This document shows positions 16,455 to 23,642 of a stretch of DNA of 64,000 bases, one piece after another. Position 1 is the first letter of the stretch. The number at the start of each line of letters is the position of its first letter. The notes beneath the pieces are model-generated. The model did no database searches. It saw only the letters and a program-made list of their open reading frames with translations, and was not told the origin of the DNA. Position numbers and translations under genes: made by a program. Origin of the DNA: SIG307 sp964545045 (lineage in GTDB: Bacteria; Bacillota; Clostridia; Lachnospirales; Lachnospiraceae); contig CAZJEN010000019.1 of the NCBI GenBank assembly GCA_964545045.1, forward strand, positions 1-64,000, written 5' to 3'.

Positions 16455-17078
16455 ATGGCAAAAAAAGGTGACCGTTACTATTTTGATAATTTTATTGCAT
16501 GTGTGGAGTGCTCCCACCGTGCGGCAATGTTGCTTGGGGAGACCTTAAAGAATTATTCTAAGGCGGACATGGCAAAGAAGCGGGAGCAGATTCATGAAAT
16601 CGAGCATGAGGCGGATATGAAAAAGCATGAGTTGATGCACATGTTAAACAAGGCGTTTATTACGCCGATCGAGCGTGAGGATATTGTTTCTTTGGCGCAG
16701 AATCTGGATGATATTACGGATACCATTGAAGATGTATTTTTGCGGATTTACATTTGCGATATCGATAAGGTAAAGCAGAACGCAATTGAAATGACTGACC
16801 TTGTGATTGCGGCCTGTGATGCCCTTAAGACTGCTATGGAGGAGTTTCCGGAGTTCCGCAAATCTACGAAACTGAAGGAGTATTTGATTCGCATCAATGA
16901 CTTGGAGGAAAAGGGCGATCAGCTTTATATCGAAGGCATGCGTGCGCTTCATACCGGTGGAGAGGCTGCGTTGACAGTCATTGCATGGCGTGATATTTAT
17001 TCCTATCTGGAGCGTTGTATGGATGCTTGTGAGCATGCGGCGGATATTGTGGAAGCAGTGATTATGAAGAATTCGTAG
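16455..17078 (+). CDS. DUF47 / PhoU-like Pit accessory protein
   Basis: The 207-residue, all-helical, acidic cytoplasmic protein belongs to the DUF47 (TIGR00153-like) family. It has the typical YFDNFIACVECSHRAA start, IEHEADMKKHEL and a C-terminal DIYSYLERCMDACEHAADIVE helix whose acidic residues resemble PhoU metal-binding motifs. DUF47 proteins are encoded next to pit genes and are thought to modulate phosphate uptake. RBS AAAGGAG is upstream of the ATG. Confidence 0.9.
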   Translation: MAKKGDRYYFDNFIACVECSHRAAMLLGETLKNYSKADMAKKREQIHEIEHEADMKKHELMHMLNKAFITPIEREDIVSLAQNLDDITDTIEDVFLRIYICDIDKVKQNAIEMTDLVIAACDALKTAMEEFPEFRKSTKLKEYLIRINDLEEKGDQLYIEGMRALHTGGEAALTVIAWRDIYSYLERCMDACEHAADIVEAVIMKNS

Positions 17079-17137
17079 GAGTGTTTGTCAATAAAAGCTG
17101 TGTGAAGAGAAATGTTGGAATCGGAGGTAGAAAGCAG

Positions 17138-17986
17138 TTGGAAGTGTTTTTTAAGGGGCTGTGGATCGGAGGAACCATGACGGTGCCGGGGGTATCCGGA
17201 GGAACCATGGCTATATTGGTCGGTATTTATGACCGGCTCATCGGAGCGGTCAGCGGACTGATTCCGAAGAGAAGCGAAGGAAAGGTGTGTTGGAAGGAAT
17301 ATCGAAAGGGTGCCTTGTACAATCTTCTGTTCCTGACGGTTTTTCTGCTCGGTGCGGGCTTGGGAATGCTCTTGTTTGCAAAGGTGATTTCAGGCCTTTT
17401 GGAACAGCCGGTAGCCGGCGGATATGTACGGTTTTTCTTCCTTGGTGCGGTGGCAGGCGGAATTCCGTTGATTCTGGCTTCCGCAAAGGTAAAAAAGTTT
17501 TCGATATGGCTGATTGTACTTCCGGTAATCGGTGCGGGCTTGGTGTACGGACTGACTTTTTTGCCGGAGGAGATGTTTTCCCTGGAGGCGGCAGGCGGCG
17601 TAGGTGCGTTTTTACTGAAGCTTGCGGGCGGTATTATTCTGGCCATTGCGTTGGTGCTGCCGGGAGTGAGTGCATCCCAGATGCTTTATACTTTGGGGAT
17701 TTATGAAGAACTTCTTTCCTGTATCAGTGATTTTGAACTTGTACCGTTGATTCCGCTGGGAATCGGTACGGTTCTGGGAATTTTATTGGTTACAAAGACA
17801 TTGGATATGCTGATGAGTAAGTACCCGAAGCAGACGTTCTTAATTATCTTCGGATTTATTTTGGGTTCCTTGCCGGAACTGTTTCCGCAGGACGCGGCGG
17901 GGAACTATCTGCTGTGCGGGGTATGTGTGGCGGCTGGATTTTTGTTGGCGTATGCAATTGGAAGAAGGGAGAGAGAAAAGGAATAA
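17138..17986 (+). CDS. DUF368 polyprenyl-phosphate transporter-like membrane protein
   Basis: The 282-residue integral membrane protein begins EVFFKGLWIGGTMTVPGVSGGTMAILVGIYDRL, which contains the DUF368 PGVSGGTMA motif, and repeats a related PGVSASQML motif near residue 190, so it is an inverted-repeat fold with about eight helices. DUF368 members (PopT) have been reported to recycle undecaprenyl phosphate. The start is a TTG at 17138 with GGAGG 10 bases upstream; an earlier GTG (17081) has its AGGAG directly abutting it, leaving no spacing. It lies 59 bp after the DUF47 gene, probably in the same Pho-controlled operon. Confidence 0.85.
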   Translation: MEVFFKGLWIGGTMTVPGVSGGTMAILVGIYDRLIGAVSGLIPKRSEGKVCWKEYRKGALYNLLFLTVFLLGAGLGMLLFAKVISGLLEQPVAGGYVRFFFLGAVAGGIPLILASAKVKKFSIWLIVLPVIGAGLVYGLTFLPEEMFSLEAAGGVGAFLLKLAGGIILAIALVLPGVSASQMLYTLGIYEELLSCISDFELVPLIPLGIGTVLGILLVTKTLDMLMSKYPKQTFLIIFGFILGSLPELFPQDAAGNYLLCGVCVAAGFLLAYAIGRREREKE

Positions 17987-17988
17987 TT

Positions 17989-18174
17989 CTATGCCCGTTT
18001 ATCCCAAATCTTCTTTCCGGTGGATATAATTCCGAAACAGCCGGCAAGAAGAAAGTATACAAGGGCAGTTTCTCCCTGATATACTTTTACAAATCCGTAT
18101 AGGAGAAACAGTAAGGAAATCAAGGAAAGAACGGTACTCAAAACTGCAGTTATTTTTTTTAGTCGATGATGCAT
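17989..18174 (-). CDS. Small two-helix membrane protein
   Basis: The 61-residue protein has a basic N-terminus and two hydrophobic segments (about 8-28 and 36-52, ending GKKIWDKRA). AGGAGG lies 8 bases before the ATG, which supports a real gene. It is convergent with the DUF368 gene, stops meeting at 17986/17989. The family is not recognised. Confidence 0.65.
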   Translation of the reverse strand: MHHRLKKITAVLSTVLSLISLLFLLYGFVKVYQGETALVYFLLAGCFGIISTGKKIWDKRA

Positions 18175-18212
18175 TCGTTAAGCCTCCTGAAAGAAAATCA
18201 TATAGGATTGAC

Positions 18213-18242
18213 AAAGGGCCGCGTTTTACACGCAGCCCTTTT
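18213..18242. terminator. Bidirectional terminator between the small membrane gene and the oad genes
   Basis: AAAGGGC-C-GCGT and ACGC-A-GCCCTTT pair with one mismatch around TTTAC and are flanked by short T runs on both strands. Confidence 0.65.
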
Positions 18243-18273
18243 GTATGTTTGGTATTTTATCAAAAGTATTTCT

Positions 18274-18414
18274 TTATTCGGCATCCTTCTTCTTGCCGGT
18301 CTTAGAAAGCAGGAATACCACAATCATAACGATGATGATGGTTGCGAAAATACCGAGCATACCTTTTCCCATGATTTCCAGGGTGTCCATTACATTATCC
18401 CAATTGATATTCAT
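18274..18414 (-). CDS. OadG-like small membrane subunit
   Basis: The 46-residue protein (start MNINWDNVMDTLEIMGKGML) has one transmembrane helix (about 18-36, GIFATIIIVMIVVFLLS) and a charged tail TGKKKDAE. Its size, topology and position 12 bp after oadB match the gamma subunit of Na+-translocating carboxylic-acid decarboxylases, which anchors and assembles the complex. AGGAGG is 6-7 bases before the ATG. The usual Pro-rich extension is missing, so it is a minimal gamma chain. Confidence 0.7.
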   Translation of the reverse strand: MNINWDNVMDTLEIMGKGMLGIFATIIIVMIVVFLLSKTGKKKDAE

Positions 18415-18426
18415 CACAGCACCTCC

Positions 18427-19560
18427 TTATAACATACCGAGAACAAGCTTGATAACGAGACCGCCCGCAACTGCGGAAGCAATCTGACCTGCTACGTTTG
18501 CGCCTGCCGCATGCATCAGGATGATGTTACCCGGCTCTTCCTTCTGTGCCATCTTCTGAACCACACGGGAAGCCATCGGGAATGCGGAAATACCGGCTGC
18601 ACCGACCATCGGGTTGATCTTGTTCTTACGGAACAGGTTCATGAACTTCGCAAGCATAACGCCGCCGATGGTATCGAAAATGAATGCAACGAGACCGATG
18701 ACCATAATCAGTAAGGTATCTACCTTTACGAAATCCTCTGCGCGCATGCTGAAGGAAATGGTAAGACCGAGAAGCAGGGTGATTAAATTTGCAAGGTTGT
18801 TCTGAGCGGTATCGGACATGGTGCCGAGCACACCGCACTCACGCAGTAAGTTACCGAACATCAGGAAACCTACCAGGGAAACAGACTGCGGGGAAATAAA
18901 GCCGACTACAAAGGTAACGATAATCGGGAACAAGATACGGGTTACCTTGGAAACGTTCTTCGGATTGTATTCCATATGGATCCGGCGTTCTTTTTTCGTC
19001 GTGGTAAGCTTGATTACCGCCGGCTGAATAATCGGAACCAGTGCCATGTAGGAATATGCCGCAACGGCAATTGCACCGACGTACTTGGACTTTAATACCT
19101 GAGATACCAAAATCGCAGTCGGACCGTCCGCAGCACCGATGATACCGATGGAAGCAGCGTCCTTTAAGTCGAAACCGAAAATTGCCGCAAGAGTGATGGC
19201 AAAGAAAATACCGAACTGTGCCGCACCGCCGAATAAGAACATGGACGGATTGGAAAGCAGCGGTCCGAAGTCAATCATTGCACCGATACCGATGAACAAA
19301 AGAATCGGCATTGCCTCGGAAGCATGAATACCGACTTCGAATAACCATTCAATGATACCGGCAGCTTCCACACCCTCGATGGTCTGGTCTAACACAGACG
19401 TGAACGGGAAGTTAACAAGAATCGCACCGAAGCCCATCGGAACCAAGAGGGACGGCTCGTATTCCTTTTTGATACCCAGCCAGATGAGCAGGGCACCGAT
19501 TGCGTACATGACACACTGCTGCCAGGTGACAGACATGATGCCTTCGATTAAGAAATCCAT
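18427..19560 (-). CDS. oadB: Sodium ion-translocating decarboxylase, beta subunit
   Basis: The 377-residue polytopic protein matches OadB/GcdB/MmdB: GAADGPTAI, GVLGTMSDTAQNNLANLITL, NPMVGAAGISAFPMASRVVQ and the final MHAAGANVAGQIASAVAGG, which include the residues for Na+ binding and carboxybiotin decarboxylation. The complex uses decarboxylation of oxaloacetate, glutaconyl-CoA or methylmalonyl-CoA to export Na+. The alpha (carboxyltransferase) and biotin-carrier subunits are not in this window, so the substrate is open. AAGGAG precedes the ATG. The 5' leader holds a probable yybP-ykoY riboswitch with a terminator. Confidence 0.92.
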   Translation of the reverse strand: MDFLIEGIMSVTWQQCVMYAIGALLIWLGIKKEYEPSLLVPMGFGAILVNFPFTSVLDQTIEGVEAAGIIEWLFEVGIHASEAMPILLFIGIGAMIDFGPLLSNPSMFLFGGAAQFGIFFAITLAAIFGFDLKDAASIGIIGAADGPTAILVSQVLKSKYVGAIAVAAYSYMALVPIIQPAVIKLTTTKKERRIHMEYNPKNVSKVTRILFPIIVTFVVGFISPQSVSLVGFLMFGNLLRECGVLGTMSDTAQNNLANLITLLLGLTISFSMRAEDFVKVDTLLIMVIGLVAFIFDTIGGVMLAKFMNLFRKNKINPMVGAAGISAFPMASRVVQKMAQKEEPGNIILMHAAGANVAGQIASAVAGGLVIKLVLGML

Positions 19561-19596
19561 AGTTTCTCTCCTTTGAGTATGATAGTAGAGTAGCGC

Positions 19597-19726
19597 AAAA
19601 GAAAAAGACCTCTGTCACAACGAATCCAATGTTGTAACAAAAGTCTTGCCATTTCAATTCCGAGCGGATTGCTTTCAATCGTTCTGACGCAACGGAATGC
19701 ACATAAGTGCCGGCTACTCCCTTTTG
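19597..19726 (-). promoter_or_regulatory. Probable yybP-ykoY (Mn2+) riboswitch with terminator, upstream of oadB
   Basis: On the minus strand, P1 is CAAAAG (from 19726) with CTTTTG (to 19638). Immediately inside are GGGAGTAGC on the 5' side and GGCAAGAC on the 3' side, the two conserved elements of yybP-ykoY aptamers. Two helical arms lie between them (GCAC/GTGC; GATTG-AAAG-CAATC). After P1 comes GTTACAAC-loop-GTTGTGAC (about 19638-19614), followed closely by AGGTCTTTTTC, a plausible terminator. Recognition is by motif memory; no covariance search was run. Confidence 0.7.
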
Positions 19727-19819
19727 AGTACCTAACATATTAATTATATAATAATTTTGTAAAAAAAGCTAGTACTTTTTATGTTAAGGGGGTGCTAAGA
19801 AAAGCGGGGTACAATCAAT

Positions 19820-20764
19820 TTATGAACAATCGGAGGCGGAAGCGGATACGGAATCCATCAGTTCCTTCATATGGAGAGCCATTTCCTTTGCATCTGTGTA
19901 ATCCTCGCTTTGCAGTAGCATATGAATGGTAGCCAGCTGATTATGAAAATCGTGGCGTATTTTTGCAAGAGCCTCGCTGTGCTGTTCCAGTTCATGGTAA
20001 TGTTTTTCCTCTATTTGATAGAGTGTTTGCAGCTCACGGTAGGCGGCTTTTGCAGCAGATTTTTCTTCCTGGTTTATTAGAGATAGGAAAAGAAATAGAT
20101 TTGCTATGAAAAGTATGACCGGTGCAATTAAGGAAAAATGTAAGTTTCCTTCGGAGATATCGGCGGCGTACACAACAAAAAGGATAGTAGGTGCAATTAG
20201 TTGTATGATTGTAAATACTGCAATCATACAGAAGCGGCGTTTACGTTTGATATGTTCGACGAGCTTTAAGAGAAAAATAAACAAAGGGCAGAACATAATC
20301 GTAAGGATATTCAAGATTAAAAGAGGAAGTACCATGGTTTTCGAATAATAATTCATACTTAGCGTTATATGAAGGGCATATTTTAGTAAAGCAGAATAAA
20401 TAGCTTCAACTGTAAGGGAAAATAATAATAGCATAAGAATACACTTGCCGAATTTTTCCCAGAAGGAGTTTTTAAAAGTGATAATCGTATAACAAAAGAG
20501 CGTTAATGTACTGCATAACGCGAAGAGGGCTGATACGAAAGGATTGATTGCGGCACATTTAAAGAAAACCGAAACATATAGGATAAGACAATAAAGTAAT
20601 GTATTCTGTATACGGTTTTTCTTTGGCGTCAGGAAAAAGCTTAGGATAAAAAATTGAAATCCGCCATTTAGTAAAACAAGAAGGCTGTTAATCAGTAAAA
20701 ACATGGAGGCACCCGTGGTAAATGCTAACGCTACTTGATGACTAATATCATTTTGATAAGGCAT
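19820..20764 (-). pseudogene. Membrane sensor histidine kinase lacking its ATPase domain (AgrC/CitA-type, truncated)
   Basis: The 314-residue frame has about seven hydrophobic segments (20-230), a coiled-coil linker and a dimerisation/phosphoacceptor segment IRHDFHNQLATIHMLL typical of AgrC-like kinases of the SpoB type. It then stops at SVSASASDCS, before any HATPase_c domain. No continuation is found in any frame before the oadB leader promoter region, so the 3' end was deleted or the gene evolved into a receptor without kinase activity. The start at 20764 has only a weak RBS. No partner response regulator is encoded nearby. LytTR-like repeats lie in the divergent region just upstream. Confidence 0.65.
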
Positions 20765-20793
20765 ATTGCTTTATCAAATGGTGTTTCGGATGT

Positions 20794-20829
20794 CATCTGT
20801 CGTTTGTCCCACTTTATCTGTCATTCGTC
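20794..20829 (+). promoter_or_regulatory. Direct repeats resembling LytTR response-regulator sites
   Basis: CATCTGTCGTTTGTC (20794-20808) and TATCTGTCATTCGTC (20815-20829) are 21 bp apart, two helical turns. They lie about 26-31 bp before -10-like sequences (TATGGT 20855, TAAGAT 20860) that have no good -35. This layout is typical of AgrA/ComE-type activators. Confidence 0.45.
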
Positions 20830-20930
20830 GTAAAAAGATAATCTTTCCTCCTGGTATGGTAAGATGAGTACAACAAAGGAAGTCAAGCTTCCGAAGTTAA
20901 ATCAAATTATCATACGAGGAGGAATTTATT

Positions 20931-22043
20931 ATGAAGAACAAGACGCATAAGAAGAATGTTGACAGAAAGTTAGGACGAGCAGTTTTGGTGATGGCGGTGA
21001 TTATCGCACTCATGGTTAGCGTATTCCTGCGGAAGGCAGCAGATGCTCAGGCAGCCACGAAGGACGTAATCGGATACGCAACGTTGGATGCAACTTGGGT
21101 GAATCTTGGTTTGAACTGGTACATGACCGGAGGAACCAGCGGTAAGGTGGTACGTGGTGAGTCCTTTGTGGTCTATGAAAAGAAGATGGTAAACGGCACC
21201 AACCGTTATTACGTTTATGCGGAAAACGCAGATATCTACGGTTACATTTCCGAGCGTTTCATTGATTATACGCCGGTGGAAGAGTCCAAGAAGGAGATTA
21301 TCGGATATGCGAAGTTAAATGCAAATTGGGTAAATCTCGGTTTGAATTGGAATATGACCGGTGGCACCAGTGGCCGTGTTGTACCGGGTGAGACCTTCAT
21401 TCTCTATGAGAAGAAGATGGTAAACGGAACGAATCGTTATTACGTATATGCGGAAAATGCAGGAATCTACGGTTACATTTCCGAACGTTTCCTTACGTTA
21501 GTGGATGCAGAGGCAAGCGGTAAGGATGAAAACCGCCTCGCATTGGATGTGGCACTTCACGTACAGGAGACTAGCACGACTTGTGGTGTTGCCAGTGTTA
21601 AGATGGTGCTGGATTACCTTGGTATTAAGAATTCTTCCGGTAGTTATTATTCCGAAAGTGCTCTTTGGAAGTGGGCAAACAGCTACGGAGAAGGTACTTA
21701 TGTATACCGTATTGCCCAGACCCTTACGAAGTACGGTGCTGCTTACAAGTATGTTCACATGGGTAATGCGGTAAGTGAAGATTACTGGAATGAGTTAGAA
21801 AAGTCTTTGGAAAATAACAGACCGGTGCTTATTCCGATTAAGCCTACGAAGAATAGTTACTGGGATTATAGTAGCGGACATTACATCCTTGTAACCGGAA
21901 TGTATGTTGACGGAGATGGCGAGAAGCAGGTCATCATCAATGACTGTCACTATAAGTATAGTGCGGAGGATAAAGTGGTTCCGTTAAAGGAACTGGTACG
22001 TGTGAGTAAGAACCATAGTGCTTACATTATTGTAGGTAAGTAA
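20931..22043 (+). CDS. Exported protein with two SH3-like repeats and a C39-like cysteine peptidase domain
   Basis: The 370-residue protein has a basic N-terminus and a single hydrophobic signal/anchor (about 16-35). Two ~85-residue repeats follow (about 47-120 and 125-200), each with WVNLGLNW, MTGGTSG, YEKKMVNGTNRYYVYAENA and YGYISERF, resembling bacterial SH3 cell-wall binding modules. The C-terminal domain (about 210-370) is C39_2-like, with Cys in ETSTTCGVASVKMVLDYLG, His in SGHYILVTGMY and Asp in IINDCH. Such proteins act at the cell wall as peptidases or peptidase-like binders. AGGAGG precedes the ATG; LytTR-like repeats upstream suggest quorum-type control. The repeats are about 80% identical, suggesting recent duplication. 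Confidence 0.82.
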   Translation: MKNKTHKKNVDRKLGRAVLVMAVIIALMVSVFLRKAADAQAATKDVIGYATLDATWVNLGLNWYMTGGTSGKVVRGESFVVYEKKMVNGTNRYYVYAENADIYGYISERFIDYTPVEESKKEIIGYAKLNANWVNLGLNWNMTGGTSGRVVPGETFILYEKKMVNGTNRYYVYAENAGIYGYISERFLTLVDAEASGKDENRLALDVALHVQETSTTCGVASVKMVLDYLGIKNSSGSYYSESALWKWANSYGEGTYVYRIAQTLTKYGAAYKYVHMGNAVSEDYWNELEKSLENNRPVLIPIKPTKNSYWDYSSGHYILVTGMYVDGDGEKQVIINDCHYKYSAEDKVVPLKELVRVSKNHSAYIIVGK

Positions 22044-22072
22044 GTCGTTATTCATAGAAAGAAATGAGGTAT

Positions 22073-22113
22073 AAAAGGATGCAATCGTTTTAGGGACGGT
22101 TGCATCCTTTTTC
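22073..22113 (+). terminator. Intrinsic terminator
   Basis: AAAGGATGCAATCG pairs with CGGTTGCATCCTTT (one G-T pair) and is followed by TTTTTCT. The 197 bases from here to the toxin start hold only promoter-like sequences (TTGACA 22134 with TAAAAT 22156, and the operator promoter below). Confidence 0.88.
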
Positions 22114-22258
22114 TCATTAAATCAGAAATAAGGTTGACATGTTGTAAATATGTGATAAAATAAAGACTAACAAAGATAGTTCGTATGTTTTATGTGTTAG
22201 GAATAATATTGTGAACATAGGTACATGGTATAGAAGTATAAATTTGTTATAATAATAC

Positions 22259-22287
22259 TTGAAAATATTACTTATAAGTAATATAAT
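22259..22287 (+). promoter_or_regulatory. Promoter of the toxin-antitoxin-chaperone operon with a 20-bp palindromic operator in its spacer
   Basis: TTGAAA (22259-22264), exactly 17 bp, TATAAT (22282-22287). The spacer and its edges form the perfect palindrome ATATTACTTA/TAAGTAATAT (22265-22284). A dimeric HTH antitoxin bound there would block RNA polymerase, the usual autoregulation of type II TA operons. Confidence 0.75.
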
Positions 22288-22310
22288 GGTACAGAGGAGG
22301 AGGTTTCGGG

Positions 22311-22697
22311 GTGAAACTGGAGAAGCTGGATATGGAGGGACTGAATGACGTGTATGCGTTAGACGTTATTCGGAAGGAATTTACAAAGGCTGTGTCAGAG
22401 TGTTGGAAAGAGAACGCACCGTGGCAAAGATATCAAAAGAAATTGATACAGGATCTGGCGGTTTTAGATGAGGAAAAAGAAGGAGCAATTGATTTTCCAC
22501 AGTATGAGAAGTTGTCGGGAGAAGAGGGACTTTACTGTATAAGGCATCCCGAGACAAAGAAAAATGTACGAGTAATTTATACGATTGTAGAAGGAGAGAC
22601 GATTATATTGTTGACTGCATTTTTAGAAAAGAATGCAGGTGATTATCAAAAGGCAATACGTCTTGCCAGGAATCGGCTGAAATGGTTGGAAAGTTAA
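22311..22697 (+). CDS. RelE/HigB-superfamily toxin (first gene of a TAC-like operon)
   Basis: The 128-residue basic protein starts at GTG 22311 behind GAGGAGGAGG. Its C-terminal half (CIRHPETKKNVRVIYTIVEG, then ETIILLTAFLEKNAGDYQKA and ARNRLKW) matches the RelE/HigB (Gp49-like) fold: central strands with a basic residue and a hydrophobic IILL strand followed by F-x-K and a closing helix. HigB toxins cleave mRNA on the ribosome. The toxin-first gene order, with an HTH antitoxin 28 bp downstream, is the HigBA order. The catalytic residues cannot be assigned with certainty. Confidence 0.75.
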   Translation: MKLEKLDMEGLNDVYALDVIRKEFTKAVSECWKENAPWQRYQKKLIQDLAVLDEEKEGAIDFPQYEKLSGEEGLYCIRHPETKKNVRVIYTIVEGETIILLTAFLEKNAGDYQKAIRLARNRLKWLES

Positions 22698-22725
22698 TTT
22701 TTTGAGTGGAAATGGAGGAGACAAA

Positions 22726-23124
22726 ATGGGTATTACAGAGAAAATTAGTGGAGCAAAGAAGGTAAGTTGGCTGTCCCAAGGAATTTCTGAGGCAGAGGTA
22801 AAAACAACGGTTGAGTTGGCGAAGATTTCTGCAAAGATAGAAAGATGCAGACTGGAATTTGGAATGACGCAAAAGGAGTTTGCGGATTATATGGGTGTAA
22901 CGCAAGGAATGGTATCAAAGTGGGAAAGCAGAGAATATAATTTTACAATTCGTTCATTGAACGAAATCGCTGAAAAATTGGGAGTATATGTTTCTGTTAG
23001 TATGGATAAGACATGTGAGAGGAATAATTATCTTATGATTAAATGGGAGGAAGAAAAAATCAAATCTGATAAAGCGATAAAACGGTGGATGGATGTGTAT
23101 GACAGTAAGGGGGCGATAGCGTAA
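22726..23124 (+). CDS. XRE/HigA-type antitoxin with C-terminal extension
   Basis: The 132-residue protein has an N-terminal helical arm (about 1-38), an XRE helix-turn-helix (about 40-92, with LEFGMTQKEFADYMGVTQGM, SKWE and LNEIAEKLG) and a C-terminal tail (about 93-132) containing a hydrophobic YLMIKW patch. In toxin-antitoxin-chaperone systems a tail of this kind (chaperone addiction region) makes the antitoxin dependent on a SecB-like chaperone. The start is the ATG at 22726 with GGAGGAG 6 bases upstream. Its stop overlaps the next start by one base. Confidence 0.8.
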   Translation: MGITEKISGAKKVSWLSQGISEAEVKTTVELAKISAKIERCRLEFGMTQKEFADYMGVTQGMVSKWESREYNFTIRSLNEIAEKLGVYVSVSMDKTCERNNYLMIKWEEEKIKSDKAIKRWMDVYDSKGAIA

Positions 23125-23555
23125 TGGGACTCAATTATGTGGTTAATGATATAGAATTGTTGGGTACAACTGTCCGTGAATTAAATATAGAAAATATGAT
23201 TGTTGACGTGGAGAAAGACGGTAAAAGAAATTTTGGACTGTGTATTAATGAGCCTAAGTTTCAAAAAACAGAGGAAGGTTTATTCGGGCAACTTTGTATT
23301 GATTTCGAAGTGGAGATAGTACAGCCTGAGGATAAAGTTTGCAAGATTCAATTATCACTGGAAGGTGCGTTTTTGTCTGAAAGGGATATTGAAGATGAGA
23401 AGTTTAAGGAAATGGTACTTGTGAACGGTGCGGCCGCACTTATCGGAATAGCACGCGGAAAAATTGAAGCTATTTCTGCAAATGTTTTCAATAACGGAAA
23501 AATAGTGATTCCGTTTGTGAATGTGATTGATTATTATAAGGAGTGTAGTGAATAG
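23124..23555 (+). CDS. SecB-like chaperone of the TA operon
   Basis: The 143-residue acidic protein is translationally coupled to the antitoxin (TAATG overlap at 23122-23126). It shows a SecB-type pattern: an N-terminal strand-rich part (NYVVNDIELLGTTVREL, FEVEIVQPED) and a C-terminal helix and loop, AAALIGIARGKIEAISANVF, NNGKIVIPFVNVIDYYKE. This aligns in layout with the SecB end YARE-x-I-x-R-G-x-F-P-x-L-x-L-x-P-x-N-F. SecB itself is generally absent from Firmicutes, so a SecB-like protein here fits a TA chaperone rather than the export pathway. Assignment is by pattern; a profile search would settle it. Confidence 0.68.
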   Translation: MGLNYVVNDIELLGTTVRELNIENMIVDVEKDGKRNFGLCINEPKFQKTEEGLFGQLCIDFEVEIVQPEDKVCKIQLSLEGAFLSERDIEDEKFKEMVLVNGAAALIGIARGKIEAISANVFNNGKIVIPFVNVIDYYKECSE

Positions 23556-23575
23556 CTTTTATATTATTTTCCAAT

Positions 23576-23642
23576 TTGACTCCCGAAAGGCTTTGTGGTA
23601 TTCTGATGTTGGATTCCACAGAAGTTTTTCGGGAGGTTTTTT
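23576..23642 (+). promoter_or_regulatory. Overlapping promoter, terminator hairpin and RBS before the methyltransferase gene
   Basis: A hairpin CTCCCGAAA (23580-23588) with TTTCGGGAG (23627-23635), plus an inner CTTTGTGG/CCACAGAAG, is followed by GTTTTTT and then the ATG. A promoter TTGACT (23576-23581)-N17-TATTCT (23599-23604) lies over the left arm, so its transcript would start near 23611 and lack that arm. The GGGAGG used as RBS is in the right arm. Confidence 0.7.
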
